From a virus, in IMG/VR virus record IMGVR_UViG_3300036857_000265, positions 1 to 40,230 of that record: a DNA stretch of 40,230 nt, one strand, 5' to 3'. The notes below the pieces were generated by a model that worked only from the letters and a program-made list of their open reading frames with translations, was not told the DNA's origin and made no database searches. This document shows, piece by piece, positions 5,628 to 12,302 of this stretch. Made by a program: the position numbers and the translations under genes. Positions within the stretch are counted from its first letter, which is position 1. Every line of letters begins with the position of its first letter.

Positions 5628-6032
5628 GTGCTTACAGCAGAACAGGTCTACACCCTGCCACTAGCGGAGCGCATATGGCAGCTAGCCGATGCTAACGGGG
5701 GAGTCACCTACTCGGTGGGCGCAGATGCCCAGGTGACCCAAGGATACGCAGTAAGCGTATTCCCTGACCGAGAAGTGACCCTGACCAACTTGTGGCCCGA
5801 TGACGTGCAGCGGTTCATCGAACGAAACTCCGAGTTATGGGCTAACTCCGAGAACTGCCTAGGCGCATGGCGCGATCATACAGGACTCTGGTACCTGGAT
5901 GTGTCTAAAGTGTTGTCTGACAAGGGGCAAGCCTTGCTAGTAGGGCAACTGTACCACCAAGTAGCTATCTATGATCTGACCAACAACGCGGACATACCCG
6001 CAGTCTATCCAGAAGTGGAGAAGGCAGCATGA
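5628..6032 (+). CDS. Conserved phage-type hypothetical protein, 134 aa
   Basis: GTG 5628 with GGAGAG upstream. The C-terminal part has the pattern WYLDVSKVL...ALLVGQLYHQVAIYDL...IP, which I recall from small proteins in actinobacterial phages (a YLDVS...A..A....Q.AI.DL layout). Function is unknown in that group too. The stop overlaps the ATG of the next micro-gene (ATGA at 6029-6032). Confidence 0.65.
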   Translation: MLTAEQVYTLPLAERIWQLADANGGVTYSVGADAQVTQGYAVSVFPDREVTLTNLWPDDVQRFIERNSELWANSENCLGAWRDHTGLWYLDVSKVLSDKGQALLVGQLYHQVAIYDLTNNADIPAVYPEVEKAA

Positions 6033-6109
6033 AATTCCTTAAGTGGTGGTGGACTAACTGGGTCAAGTACAGCAAGTACAACTATCCTGAGTACTGGAGT
6101 CTGGGCTAG
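6029..6109 (+). CDS. Trp/Tyr-rich micro-protein, 26 aa
   Basis: ATG 6029 overlaps the previous stop codon. The product MKFLKWWWTNWVKYSK... contains five Trp and four Tyr in 26 residues. Translational coupling and the ribosome site AGAAGG upstream support expression. Possibly a membrane-interface peptide. Its stop codon sits in the loop of a perfect hairpin. Confidence 0.45.
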   Translation: MKFLKWWWTNWVKYSKYNYPEYWSLG

Positions 6110-6118
6110 TGCCCAGAC
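6099..6118 (+). repeat. Hairpin with a stop codon in the loop
   Basis: GTCTGGGC / GCCCAGAC, perfect 8-bp arms; the 4-nt loop TAGT contains the stop codon TAG at 6107-6109. No T-run follows. Confidence 0.55.
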
Positions 6119-6136
6119 TCCGAAGGAGCCTGTAAC

Positions 6137-6304
6137 ATGAAAACACCTACTACGCTGGTGGCTATCCGTGACTATCTAGAAGCAGCAAAGCGGGGCTTAT
6201 ACAGGTACCCACTCACCTACTACGACGAACACTATGAAAAGATGGACTTAGCTTACTACAAAGTACAAGAAGTCATAGACCTTGTTAAGTCCGCGATGGC
6301 ATAG
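6137..6304 (+). CDS. Hypothetical 55-aa protein
   Basis: ATG 6137, preceded by AAGGAG at 6123-6128. Tyr-rich helical protein (LTYYDEHYEKMDLAYYKVQE). It follows the 6099 hairpin and precedes a GTG-start gene with 9 nt between. No family recognised. Confidence 0.55.
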   Translation: MKTPTTLVAIRDYLEAAKRGLYRYPLTYYDEHYEKMDLAYYKVQEVIDLVKSAMA

Positions 6305-6313
6305 GAGTATACC

Positions 6314-6514
6314 GTGACGTACCTACACCGTTACACGTTCACAGACACCAGTGGCTCACACCTACTGGTAACAGAGCCCGCACCATACGCCCTGTACAAC
6401 GATGGCACTAACCTGGACTTGATAAGCCGCGCAGACGCGGCTGTGATGCTCCGCCGATGGCGCCGCTGGGCACAGGAACCGCTTACTACGCTAACACAGG
6501 AGAAACTGACATGA
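6314..6514 (+). CDS. Hypothetical 66-aa protein
   Basis: GTG 6314 with AGGAGT 6-7 nt upstream. An N-terminal beta-rich part is followed by a basic helix containing RRWRRW. The stop overlaps the ATG of the following membrane micro-gene (ATGA, 6511-6514). Confidence 0.55.
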   Translation: MTYLHRYTFTDTSGSHLLVTEPAPYALYNDGTNLDLISRADAAVMLRRWRRWAQEPLTTLTQEKLT

Positions 6515-6600
6515 TCGAGAACCTTGGTCTACTCTGGGCACTCGGAACTGTAGTAGTTATCGTTGGGCATGTCGCCCTGCGAGTACTGGGTGGACTATGA
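6511..6600 (+). CDS. Single-span membrane micro-protein, 29 aa
   Basis: ATG 6511 lies in an ATGA overlap with the previous gene, and CAGGAG stands upstream. Nearly the whole product is hydrophobic (LLWALGTVVVIVGHVALRVL), one membrane span. The stop again overlaps the next ATG. It could modulate a membrane complex or be toxin-like; unknown. Confidence 0.5.
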   Translation: MIENLGLLWALGTVVVIVGHVALRVLGGL

Positions 6601-6743
6601 ACTACAGGGTAACGCATCACACATGGCCTGGCAGTCGCCGTAGGCTCATAACGGTCATAGACCGTTTCGGGAACGTTGTCAGAAGATACGAGCAGTGTGT
6701 GGGTAAGCGGTGGACTGTGCAATATCGTAAAGGCGGTAGGTAA
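6597..6743 (+). CDS. Basic 48-aa protein
   Basis: ATG 6597 overlaps the upstream stop (ATGA). Highly basic (PGSRRRLITVIDRFGNVVRR, then a GKRW stretch). Its DRFGNVVRRYE layout resembles small beta-strand proteins that may bind nucleic acid. Ends with TAA one base before the next GTG. Confidence 0.5.
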   Translation: MNYRVTHHTWPGSRRRLITVIDRFGNVVRRYEQCVGKRWTVQYRKGGR

Positions 6744-6744
6744 C

Positions 6745-7011
6745 GTGGACACGAAACCTGATATCCCATCCCTGGCGCGAGCCAGGGTACAACTAGCCAA
6801 GCGGCTACTCGACCTGTGTCCAGAGTGTTTTGATTGCTGGGTTCCCCATACCAAGAAGGCGTTCATCCAGTTGAACTACAGGTTTCTCTGTGGCGATCTG
6901 GCCTGGCTACGCTCTAGGATCATGCGGGCAGGGGAATGTTGTGGGCACGGTTGTACAGGGTCGGGGGAGCTTGGCTCCCCTGGTCCGAAAGGGTCAGAGA
7001 ATCCTAGTTAA
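6745..7011 (+). CDS. Cys-rich hypothetical protein, 88 aa
   Basis: GTG 6745 has GGTAGG upstream. A helical N-terminus is followed by CPECFDCW, which could bind metal, and ECCGHGC near residue 70. The last 16 residues are encoded by a GC hairpin (6964-6980) and the first copy of a 13-bp repeat, so the C-terminus is probably not under protein-level selection. Confidence 0.5.
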   Translation: MDTKPDIPSLARARVQLAKRLLDLCPECFDCWVPHTKKAFIQLNYRFLCGDLAWLRSRIMRAGECCGHGCTGSGELGSPGPKGSENPS

Positions 7012-7049
7012 GGGGTCAGAGAATCTTACGGAGTCAGAGCAGGGCTCTG
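6964..7049 (+). repeat. Hairpins and direct repeats, possible attenuator or terminator
   Basis: GGGGAGC/GCTCCCC (6964-6980), two exact copies of GGGTCAGAGAATC (6991-7003 and 7013-7025), then CAGAGC/GCTCTG (7035-7049) followed by ATTCTTACAGGATTCTTATTG-like sequence. AGAATC in the repeats can also pair with GATTCT downstream, so alternative folds exist. A related GAGCAGGGCTCTG word recurs near 8056-8068. Confidence 0.45.
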
Positions 7050-7167
7050 ATTCTTACAGGATTCTTATTGCCAGCCAGTCACTAGTCGGATATAGTTAGG
7101 CGTAAAGAGTAACTGAGTTAGACAACCCCTCGGCAACAAAGGGAGTACCCAGTTTAGGAGAAGAAAA

Positions 7168-7365
7168 GTGATCGCTGTAGATGCAGTGTGTCGGGTATGT
7201 GGCAAGGCTATTAGAACGGCGCCTGGGTTGCTCCAATACTGCGCGGAGCACTATCGCTACAATCCTGGTGGCCTGGCTACGTGGTATGAAAGGGGTTTGC
7301 TTACTGAAGCAGAGTATCTAGAACTAGCTGGTATTGCCCAGCATTCAAGAAGCGGAAGCGCATAG
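7168..7365 (+). CDS. Small zinc-binding protein, 65 aa
   Basis: GTG 7168 follows AGGAGAAG. N-terminal CRVCGKAI, then a Cys/His pair in YCAEHYRYN, gives a C-C-C-H zinc site. It resembles short phage zinc-finger proteins that describe no known reaction. The stop overlaps the GTG of the next micro-gene (TAGTG). Confidence 0.6.
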   Translation: MIAVDAVCRVCGKAIRTAPGLLQYCAEHYRYNPGGLATWYERGLLTEAEYLELAGIAQHSRSGSA

Positions 7366-7448
7366 TGTTGCTGTTAGTGTTGGGGGTGGGGCTGTTCGCA
7401 GCCCCTTACCTACTCTACTGGCTACTAAGGAGCAACAATGCTACGTAG
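7365..7448 (+). CDS. Single-span membrane micro-protein, 27 aa
   Basis: GTG 7365 overlaps the previous TAG. The product starts MLLLVLGVGLFAAPYLLYWL and is one hydrophobic helix with a short polar end. It overlaps the following ATG by 11 nt. Small size makes the call tentative, but coupling and composition match the membrane micro-gene at 6511. Confidence 0.4.
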   Translation: MLLLVLGVGLFAAPYLLYWLLRSNNAT

Positions 7449-7623
7449 ACTAAATGCTCAAACACACCGCGGTATCCCCAAGCGTTACACTACCAGTGGC
7501 AGGGGCAAACAAACATGGCTCAATGAACAGCGCTGGGCCAGCGGACATGAGTCTAAGACTGGATTAAACCAGCCCATTATATCTAAGCAGATGCGTACAC
7601 ATCTGGAGAAAGCACATGCTTAG
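7438..7623 (+). CDS. Basic hypothetical protein, 61 aa
   Basis: ATG 7438 with AAGGAG 6 nt upstream. Rich in Arg, Lys, Gln and Thr (RGIPKRYTTSGRGKQTW), likely a nucleic-acid-binding or disordered protein. Overlaps the next gene by 8 nt. Confidence 0.55.
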   Translation: MLRRLNAQTHRGIPKRYTTSGRGKQTWLNEQRWASGHESKTGLNQPIISKQMRTHLEKAHA

Positions 7624-8038
7624 TCAGACTGAAATCACGGAACGGGTCAAGGAGTATGTTAAAAGGGGCCATCAGGCCCCCGCGCTCCTAGCGGTAGGCC
7701 AGAGCGGAACGCAGTTACTAGAGTTTCCTGGCACTATTTATTTGCCAGTGGTAGGAGTTGCCTATAGTCTATATTGCGCGGGCAGGTTTCTGCCCTATCG
7801 AGACAGGCTCGGAGAGCTTGAGCAGGTTGTGTGGATTGAACCTACTACCGTAGTTGGTGGCCCAGGCGCGAGCCTGGGTGTGCTCTTGGTCGCAGAGTAC
7901 AAAACTACTGGTGAACATACTATTGTTGGTGGTGTGGATAACCTGCAACCGCTAGACACCAATCCGTTCACGGAACAACTGGAAGCTTTTGTGCAGGGGT
8001 ACAACCGCCAGCCGTATATCGAGTATAGGAATGTGTAA
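7616..8038 (+). CDS. Hypothetical 140-aa protein
   Basis: ATG 7616 lies inside the previous gene's end, with GGAGAA upstream. The protein alternates beta strands (VVGVAYSLY, VVWIEPTTVV, GVLLVAEYK) and looks like a compact soluble domain. No motif recognised. It is the largest gene in this part of the cluster and the last before a promoter-bearing gap. Confidence 0.6.
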   Translation: MLSQTEITERVKEYVKRGHQAPALLAVGQSGTQLLEFPGTIYLPVVGVAYSLYCAGRFLPYRDRLGELEQVVWIEPTTVVGGPGASLGVLLVAEYKTTGEHTIVGGVDNLQPLDTNPFTEQLEAFVQGYNRQPYIEYRNV

Positions 8039-8137
8039 CTGAGGGAATACAGAGCGGAGCAGGGCTCTGCCGCTAGTTAGGCAAGGTTAAGATTTGGTGC
8101 AGCCTGAAGCACCGTAGTAGTGTGAGTGGAGAATAAC

Positions 8138-8166
8138 TTGACAAACTAACACGTTAAGGATACTCT
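8138..8166 (+). promoter_or_regulatory. Sigma70-type promoter, rightward
   Basis: TTGACA (8138-8143), 17-bp spacer, TACTCT (8161-8166). It lies in a 167-bp gap that also holds an inverted repeat around GAGCAGGGCTCTG (8056-8068). It would drive the 53-aa gene at 8206. Confidence 0.5.
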
Positions 8167-8205
8167 AAGACTGCGTTCATTCAGTCTTCATCTGGGGGCT
8201 CTACG

Positions 8206-8367
8206 GTGGTACAGTCATCCGACCTTACGGAGCAAGACTTGGTGCAACTTGGCAAAGCCTTTCTGGAGTACCTGACCACACCCTGCGAGTGTGGGCGCCA
8301 GGTCGGGATGGAGCGCCTATTAGAACTAGTCAAGCAGGCCACGGCAGCCTACGTCGCCGTACAATAA
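8206..8367 (+). CDS. Hypothetical 53-aa protein with CxC motif
   Basis: GTG 8206 preceded by GGGGG at about 8194-8198. The product contains TPCECGRQ near residue 26 and a C-terminal helix (LLELVKQATAAYVAV). Located between a good promoter and a strong terminator, so it forms its own transcription unit. Function unknown. Confidence 0.5.
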   Translation: MVQSSDLTEQDLVQLGKAFLEYLTTPCECGRQVGMERLLELVKQATAAYVAVQ

Positions 8368-8369
8368 GG

Positions 8370-8394
8370 AAAACCCCCTGGGAATCCAGGGGGG
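8370..8394 (-). terminator. Bidirectional terminator closing the late operon
   Basis: CCCCCTGG / CCAGGGGG with loop GAAT (8374-8393). On the minus strand the stem is followed by TTTTCC, a good U-tract, so it terminates the leftward late operon. On the plus strand it is followed by CTTGTT, which is weaker, but it can still stop the 8206 gene. Confidence 0.75.
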
Positions 8395-8412
8395 CTTGTT
8401 CCGCTCCTAGAG

Positions 8413-8874
8413 TTACAAGCTGAGCGGCTTCAGTAGGTCGTCTGGCACCTGCCAGTTACTAGGAGTGACAGGCGCTTGGGTCGGAGCAACGCTCGGACCT
8501 GTAGCAGTCGGCAGACTGCGCGGCCAGTTACCAAAGAAGCTGCTGCACGCCGCTTCAATGCGGTTGCTCAGGTCTAACACATCCACGGCCACGCCGTAGT
8601 GGGCCAGCTCTCGCTGGACTGCCGCCAGCGCGTACGCCTTTTTATCCTGCACAACTTGGGTACTCCCAAGCTTCTCCGCGGCGAGGACCGCGGTAGCGAC
8701 CACGGCATCAATCAGTTCCTTCTGGCGGGCGGGCGCCGCCCAGTAGAGTCGCGCGAGATACAGGCTTCCTTCTTGGAACAGGCGCCGCCCCAGCGGCACC
8801 AGCGCTACGGACACCAAGAGTAGCCCCAGGGGGCTGTTGAGAAAACCAACGACTGCGCTTGCTGCTTCAAACAT
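8413..8874 (-). CDS. Phage holin, LL-H-like
   Basis: 153 residues. Residues about 7-30 form a hydrophobic membrane segment (VVGFLNSPLGLLLVSVALVP). The following domain has the LL-H/holin_6 layout: AVLAAEKL, then KKAYALAAVQREL, then DLSNRIEAA. Holins form inner-membrane lesions that release the endolysin. The Pro/Thr-rich C-terminal tail is unusual but common in related proteins. It is the last gene of the late operon, downstream of the lysozyme-like genes and 45 bp before the terminator. Confidence 0.7.
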   Translation of the reverse strand: MFEAASAVVGFLNSPLGLLLVSVALVPLGRRLFQEGSLYLARLYWAAPARQKELIDAVVATAVLAAEKLGSTQVVQDKKAYALAAVQRELAHYGVAVDVLDLSNRIEAACSSFFGNWPRSLPTATGPSVAPTQAPVTPSNWQVPDDLLKPLSL

Positions 8875-8887
8875 AAAGGGCTATACT
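8859..8887 (+). promoter_or_regulatory. Candidate promoter for the 79-aa gene
   Basis: TTGCTG (8859-8864), 17-bp spacer, TATACT (8882-8887). It lies inside the start of the holin gene and points away from it. Confidence 0.4.
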
Positions 8888-8907
8888 CCAAAACACGGGG
8901 AGAAACT

Positions 8908-9147
8908 ATGAACATGGAACAACAGTTCTATAACTACCTAGCCAGCTTGCCCGTCGCTACTGGTGCTGAGACAGACGAAGAGTTAGCGGACTTGTCGGCC
9001 ACGTTGTTTCGGGCCTACGCCATGAGCACAGCATACCAGCTCGTGGATCGCCTAAATACCATGCAGCCCGAAGAACGCTTCTTCGTGGACTATCAGTACG
9101 GCGCGGGGGCTACATTCTACGTGGTGAGAAGTCGAGCAAAGCACTAA
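8908..9147 (+). CDS. Hypothetical 79-aa protein transcribed against the late operon
   Basis: ATG 8908 (or 8914) follows GGGGAGAAA. A helical acidic N-terminal half is followed by a short beta segment with FVDYQYGAGATFYVV. It stands alone on the plus strand between the holin and a 50-aa late gene, with its own promoter and a hairpin behind it, so it is an inserted cassette. Function unknown. Confidence 0.6.
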   Translation: MNMEQQFYNYLASLPVATGAETDEELADLSATLFRAYAMSTAYQLVDRLNTMQPEERFFVDYQYGAGATFYVVRSRAKH

Positions 9148-9170
9148 CTTAGGAGTGGGGCCAGATAGGT

Positions 9171-9192
9171 AAGCGGCGCATTAGCGCCGCTT
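9171..9192. terminator. Perfect hairpin between convergent genes
   Basis: AAGCGGCGC / GCGCCGCTT, 9-bp arms, loop ATTA. It terminates or protects the rightward 79-aa transcript and also contains the stop codon (TAA, 9183-9181) of the leftward 50-aa gene. Confidence 0.6.
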
Positions 9193-9333
9193 CCTAGCCC
9201 GTTTCGGAAGTGTTCTGTAATTCTGGCCCTGGACATATTCCTGGGCCTTTGCAGGGCTGAGCCCCTTCTTCTTAATACCGCCGTGAGCGACCGCTTCCAT
9301 GAAGCGGTATTGTTTCTGTGATGTGGCTGGCAT
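9181..9333 (-). CDS. Small conserved phage protein, 50 aa
   Basis: ATG 9333 overlaps the stop of the upstream 509-aa gene (TAATG). The sequence MPATSQKQYRFMEAVAHG, then KKKGLSPAKAQEYV and LPKR, is the familiar layout of a small, very basic phage protein of unknown function found beside late genes (QxRFM.A.AHG...GLSPAKA.E). Its last codons form half of a perfect hairpin. Confidence 0.65.
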   Translation of the reverse strand: MPATSQKQYRFMEAVAHGGIKKKGLSPAKAQEYVQGQNYRTLPKRARKRR

Positions 9334-10862
9334 TAGTGCCCACTATCGGGTGGCCCTGGCGTGCGCGTAATCAGGGTACCCTGGTATCCAAGACCTTGCA
9401 TCCATGAGGATGCGTCCACATTACCCCCGCCGCCACCTGTCGGCGCAAACTGGTCGGTGCCCTGATTTACGCTCAGGTCTAGGTGCTGCCAGCCATCAGG
9501 AAATGGAAACTGCCGCCAGGCGCTCGGGATCGGCCCGAGCTGATCGAGTGAGCTATCCCCCACCGCAGCAACCTGCTGACCCTGGCTGACCTGTTGGCCC
9601 ACGGTAACCGTGGCCTGCACGTGGCGATAGCGCCACGCCCACGACTTGTCAGGCAGTGCTAAGATGACTTCAGCCCCACCATTCAGGCCCACACCAGGGA
9701 TGACTTCCTCGACCACACAATCGGCGGGCGCCACCACGCTAGTCCCACGAGGGATAAACAGATCGCAGCCCAGGCTACCAGGTAGCCACTTAGTCTGACC
9801 GTATACTGCCCCGTTGGGAATGGGGCTAACAAACTGAGCCGTAGGCTCTGGGGTCGGTTCAGGCGCTTTTGGGAGTAGCTCCTCGATTTGCTGCGCCACA
9901 TCATAAATCGGACCAATGTCATGGTCCATAATCTGAACCATACTAGCCTGATACTGGGCCTTATTCGCGTCATACGCACAGCGGTCGGCCTGAGCCTGAG
10001 CCACCATTTCACGGAGCTGCTGGAGCTTGTCTCGAATCGCGGTTACGTCCACGTTATCATCCACGGGCGGCACAGGGGCCGCATGCTTAATTACCCACAC
10101 TTCTCGGACAATGTTTGCGGTGAAATACCCCGCAGGAAGCCAGTGGTAGCCGTTATCATCAAAATCTTGGCCCCACGAACCCTGACACCCGACATAGCCA
10201 TAGCCGCCTGGGGCGGCGTTGTTATTCGACCAATCAGTCACTTCGATGGCATGGCCCCCTAGGGCAGCGGACCACGGACCAGGCATTTGCTTTTTGCCAT
10301 CGGGGCTGGAGTTCTCAAACTCGGGGTACACATCTAGCGCGAGTACAATACTAATACTCGGATCATTCTCGGCCTGCGCGAGCGCGGCCCAGGTTCCCTG
10401 AAGTAGAGCTAGACCCGTGCCCTGTACTTGTGAGTAGGATTCAATCTTGACTGTCTGGGTATCCGCGGACGCGGGGGGCCGCTGGCTGAAGCGGCTGACA
10501 TCATACGGCCAGGCCGACTCGGGGGGAATACCGTACTGCTGAAGTGCCTTGCACAGAGCAAGCATCGTAGCGCCACCATCCACAGTGGCGGGAGTACCAT
10601 CTACCAGCCGATCATAATAGTACAAATACAGCGGACTCCGCTGCCCATCGTGAAGAATACCTTCTACCCCATTCGCTCCCGCATGGCCCGTACAGGAGCC
10701 TAGGTTTCCCTGATTGGTAACGGTTTGCTGACGATTCCGCAGGCTAATGTCCTGGGGCGGTGTCGCGGCTGCGACATGTTCAAATGCAAAGGTACGTGGA
10801 TCGGGTGTGCCCCAACGTACCCCCAGAGTGTGACCACCAGGGGTCGTGACTCGATTACTCAA
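9333..10862 (-). CDS. Papain-like peptidase fused to a degenerate M23-like domain
   Basis: 509 residues. N-terminal C1-type cysteine peptidase (about 40-245): NQGNLGSCTGH with nucleophile C57, GGHAIEV with H204, and QGSWGQDF...GY at 227-239, where the usual Asn of NSWG is Gly. A short helical linker (270-335) leads to an M23/LytM-like domain (about 345-480) recognisable by GTSVVAPADCVVEEV and VTVGQQVSQGQ. Its zinc ligands are altered: no first His, and QHLDL instead of HLH. Predicted role: processing of a virion or cell-envelope protein, with the M23 fold kept for binding. Sits between GH25 and holin; a lysis-module or tail-spike role are alternatives. Confidence 0.75.
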   Translation of the reverse strand: MSNRVTTPGGHTLGVRWGTPDPRTFAFEHVAAATPPQDISLRNRQQTVTNQGNLGSCTGHAGANGVEGILHDGQRSPLYLYYYDRLVDGTPATVDGGATMLALCKALQQYGIPPESAWPYDVSRFSQRPPASADTQTVKIESYSQVQGTGLALLQGTWAALAQAENDPSISIVLALDVYPEFENSSPDGKKQMPGPWSAALGGHAIEVTDWSNNNAAPGGYGYVGCQGSWGQDFDDNGYHWLPAGYFTANIVREVWVIKHAAPVPPVDDNVDVTAIRDKLQQLREMVAQAQADRCAYDANKAQYQASMVQIMDHDIGPIYDVAQQIEELLPKAPEPTPEPTAQFVSPIPNGAVYGQTKWLPGSLGCDLFIPRGTSVVAPADCVVEEVIPGVGLNGGAEVILALPDKSWAWRYRHVQATVTVGQQVSQGQQVAAVGDSSLDQLGPIPSAWRQFPFPDGWQHLDLSVNQGTDQFAPTGGGGGNVDASSWMQGLGYQGTLITRTPGPPDSGH

Positions 10863-11212
10863 ATTTCATATCCCCAAACATAACCTTCAACGGTCGAAGT
10901 CGCTGACACATCTAGAAGCAAGTTGTCATCCGCCGCGTTCGGCGCGTAAGCTAGATCGGAATACCCTGGCGGGTCGGTAGACACCGCTGCTGCCGCGTAC
11001 TTAGCGGTTCGGAGTAGTGTGCTGGGGCCTGAGCCATACTTAAAAATGAACGCGGCTGCTGCCGAGGTACTAAGCTGCCAACCCAGGAGCACAAACTTCT
11101 TACCAGCGGCAGGGTCCCAAGCGGTGATCGGTGTACCTGCAGTAATGGACTGAGAACTAATAGCCTTAAAGACTGTGGTGGGCTTCCCCGTGTTGAATGG
11201 ACTAACACTCAT
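10859..11212 (-). CDS. Small virion or receptor-binding-type structural protein
   Basis: 117 residues, beta-rich. The pattern FVLLGWQLSTSAAAAFIFKYG followed by a PPGY loop and DNLLLDVSATSTVEGYVWG matches small phage structural proteins made of one beta-sandwich, where a core Gly-Trp-x-Leu strand is followed by a terminal V.G.V.G strand. Four-nt overlaps join it to both neighbours. Likely decorates the tail tip or capsid; not certain. Confidence 0.5.
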   Translation of the reverse strand: MSVSPFNTGKPTTVFKAISSQSITAGTPITAWDPAAGKKFVLLGWQLSTSAAAAFIFKYGSGPSTLLRTAKYAAAAVSTDPPGYSDLAYAPNAADDNLLLDVSATSTVEGYVWGYEI

Positions 11213-11961
11213 GCGCTAACGTACTTCTCTAACTCAGTCGTAACCGACTGCACTTCCGACCAGTTTCTACTAGCCTTGGCCCGCTGTAAGCGGTCAATTA
11301 ACTCGGGCAGAACATCGTGGCTAAAGCCACCCCAGTAGGAAAGCTGTTCATCCACACTCACGTTGTCGTTCCCGCCATTCAAAGATTCCTCATGCCACAC
11401 ATCCAGGTCTATTGGGTTACCAGAATATTGCTTACCCGCACGTTCCGACCATCCCCCATAGTGGCTCCAATCATTGTCATCCGCCACGCCATCGTAGTCG
11501 GCATCCCACAGGGGCAGGTCGCTAAACTCTGCACTGTTGTCCATATATGGCACCCACCACCATTGGCCTGTGTAGATACCAGGCTTGCCGCCCTGCGCTT
11601 GAACAGCGCCCACAAAATCATGTATCCAGGCTACTCGCTGACTGGGGCTGGTGCCAGCCCATCTGGGGTCGGTTTCCTCACAGTCTAGCCAGTAGTGATC
11701 GGGGCTATATTCGCTGTACAGCGAAAGTGCTTCTTTTGCTGTAGTTACGGCATCTTCCGAGAAATACGCCCACACATATACTGCCAGGCGAAAGCCCGCA
11801 TCCCCGAGTACCTGTAGCTGTTGGTGCGCAATATCACTGAGTTCCTGGCGCTCTAACGAGGCGCGAACTACGACATGCTGAATACCCTGGTCTCGCCAGG
11901 ACTGAAGCTGCCCAGGACTAGGAACACCGTTGTAGTTGGATATATCCAGACCCTTTAGCAT
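11209..11961 (-). CDS. GH25 family lysozyme (endolysin)
   Basis: Hydrolyses the beta-1,4 MurNAc-GlcNAc bonds of peptidoglycan at lysis. 250 residues. GH25 barrel motifs: GLDISNYNG at the N-terminus with D6, VVVRASLE, YWLDCEETD with D93 and E95 as the catalytic pair, GIYTGQWWW and PLWDADYDG. No signal peptide, so release needs the holin encoded downstream. The C-terminal 50 residues (LIDRLQRAKASRNWSEVQ onward) form a helical appendage that may bind wall or oligomerise. Start ATG 11961 overlaps the receiver-domain stop (TAATG). Confidence 0.9.
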   Translation of the reverse strand: MLKGLDISNYNGVPSPGQLQSWRDQGIQHVVVRASLERQELSDIAHQQLQVLGDAGFRLAVYVWAYFSEDAVTTAKEALSLYSEYSPDHYWLDCEETDPRWAGTSPSQRVAWIHDFVGAVQAQGGKPGIYTGQWWWVPYMDNSAEFSDLPLWDADYDGVADDNDWSHYGGWSERAGKQYSGNPIDLDVWHEESLNGGNDNVSVDEQLSYWGGFSHDVLPELIDRLQRAKASRNWSEVQSVTTELEKYVSA

Positions 11962-12302
11962 TAACTCAATACCTTCTCGATCGCGTGTACAACTTCGGTA
12001 AGGTCAAACGGTTTGACCAGCGTAACGGTACCTGCTAACTCTTCCGTGGTCAGGGGTAGTCCTGTAACCAGGACCAGCGGCCGTTCTAGATGGAGCTGTT
12101 GTAGCTCGGCCATGACTTCGGGGCCTGTCCGCACGGGCATCACAAAATCCAACAGGATCACATCGGGCTCATGGGCAATCACCGCTTCGGGTACGTTGGT
12201 ACTGTGATCCATCAAATCTACGTGGTATCCCAGGTTTTCCAGATAGTCCCGTACAATGTGGCGGTATTCGTGGTCATCATCAATAACCAGCACTCGGGTC
12301 AT
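11961..12302 (-). CDS. Stand-alone response-regulator receiver domain (CheY-like)
   Basis: 113 residues, exactly one receiver domain with no output domain. The acidic pocket is VIDDD (D9, D10), the phospho-acceptor D52 in LLDFVMP, T80 in LVTG, and K97 in VKPF. All key residues are intact, so phosphorylation by a host histidine kinase is possible. It overlaps the GH25 lysozyme by one base and the coiled-coil membrane gene by four, so it is co-transcribed with lysis genes. Receiver domains are very unusual in a phage lysis cassette; sensing host state before lysis is a speculation. Confidence 0.92.
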   Translation of the reverse strand: MTRVLVIDDDHEYRHIVRDYLENLGYHVDLMDHSTNVPEAVIAHEPDVILLDFVMPVRTGPEVMAELQQLHLERPLVLVTGLPLTTEELAGTVTLVKPFDLTEVVHAIEKVLS

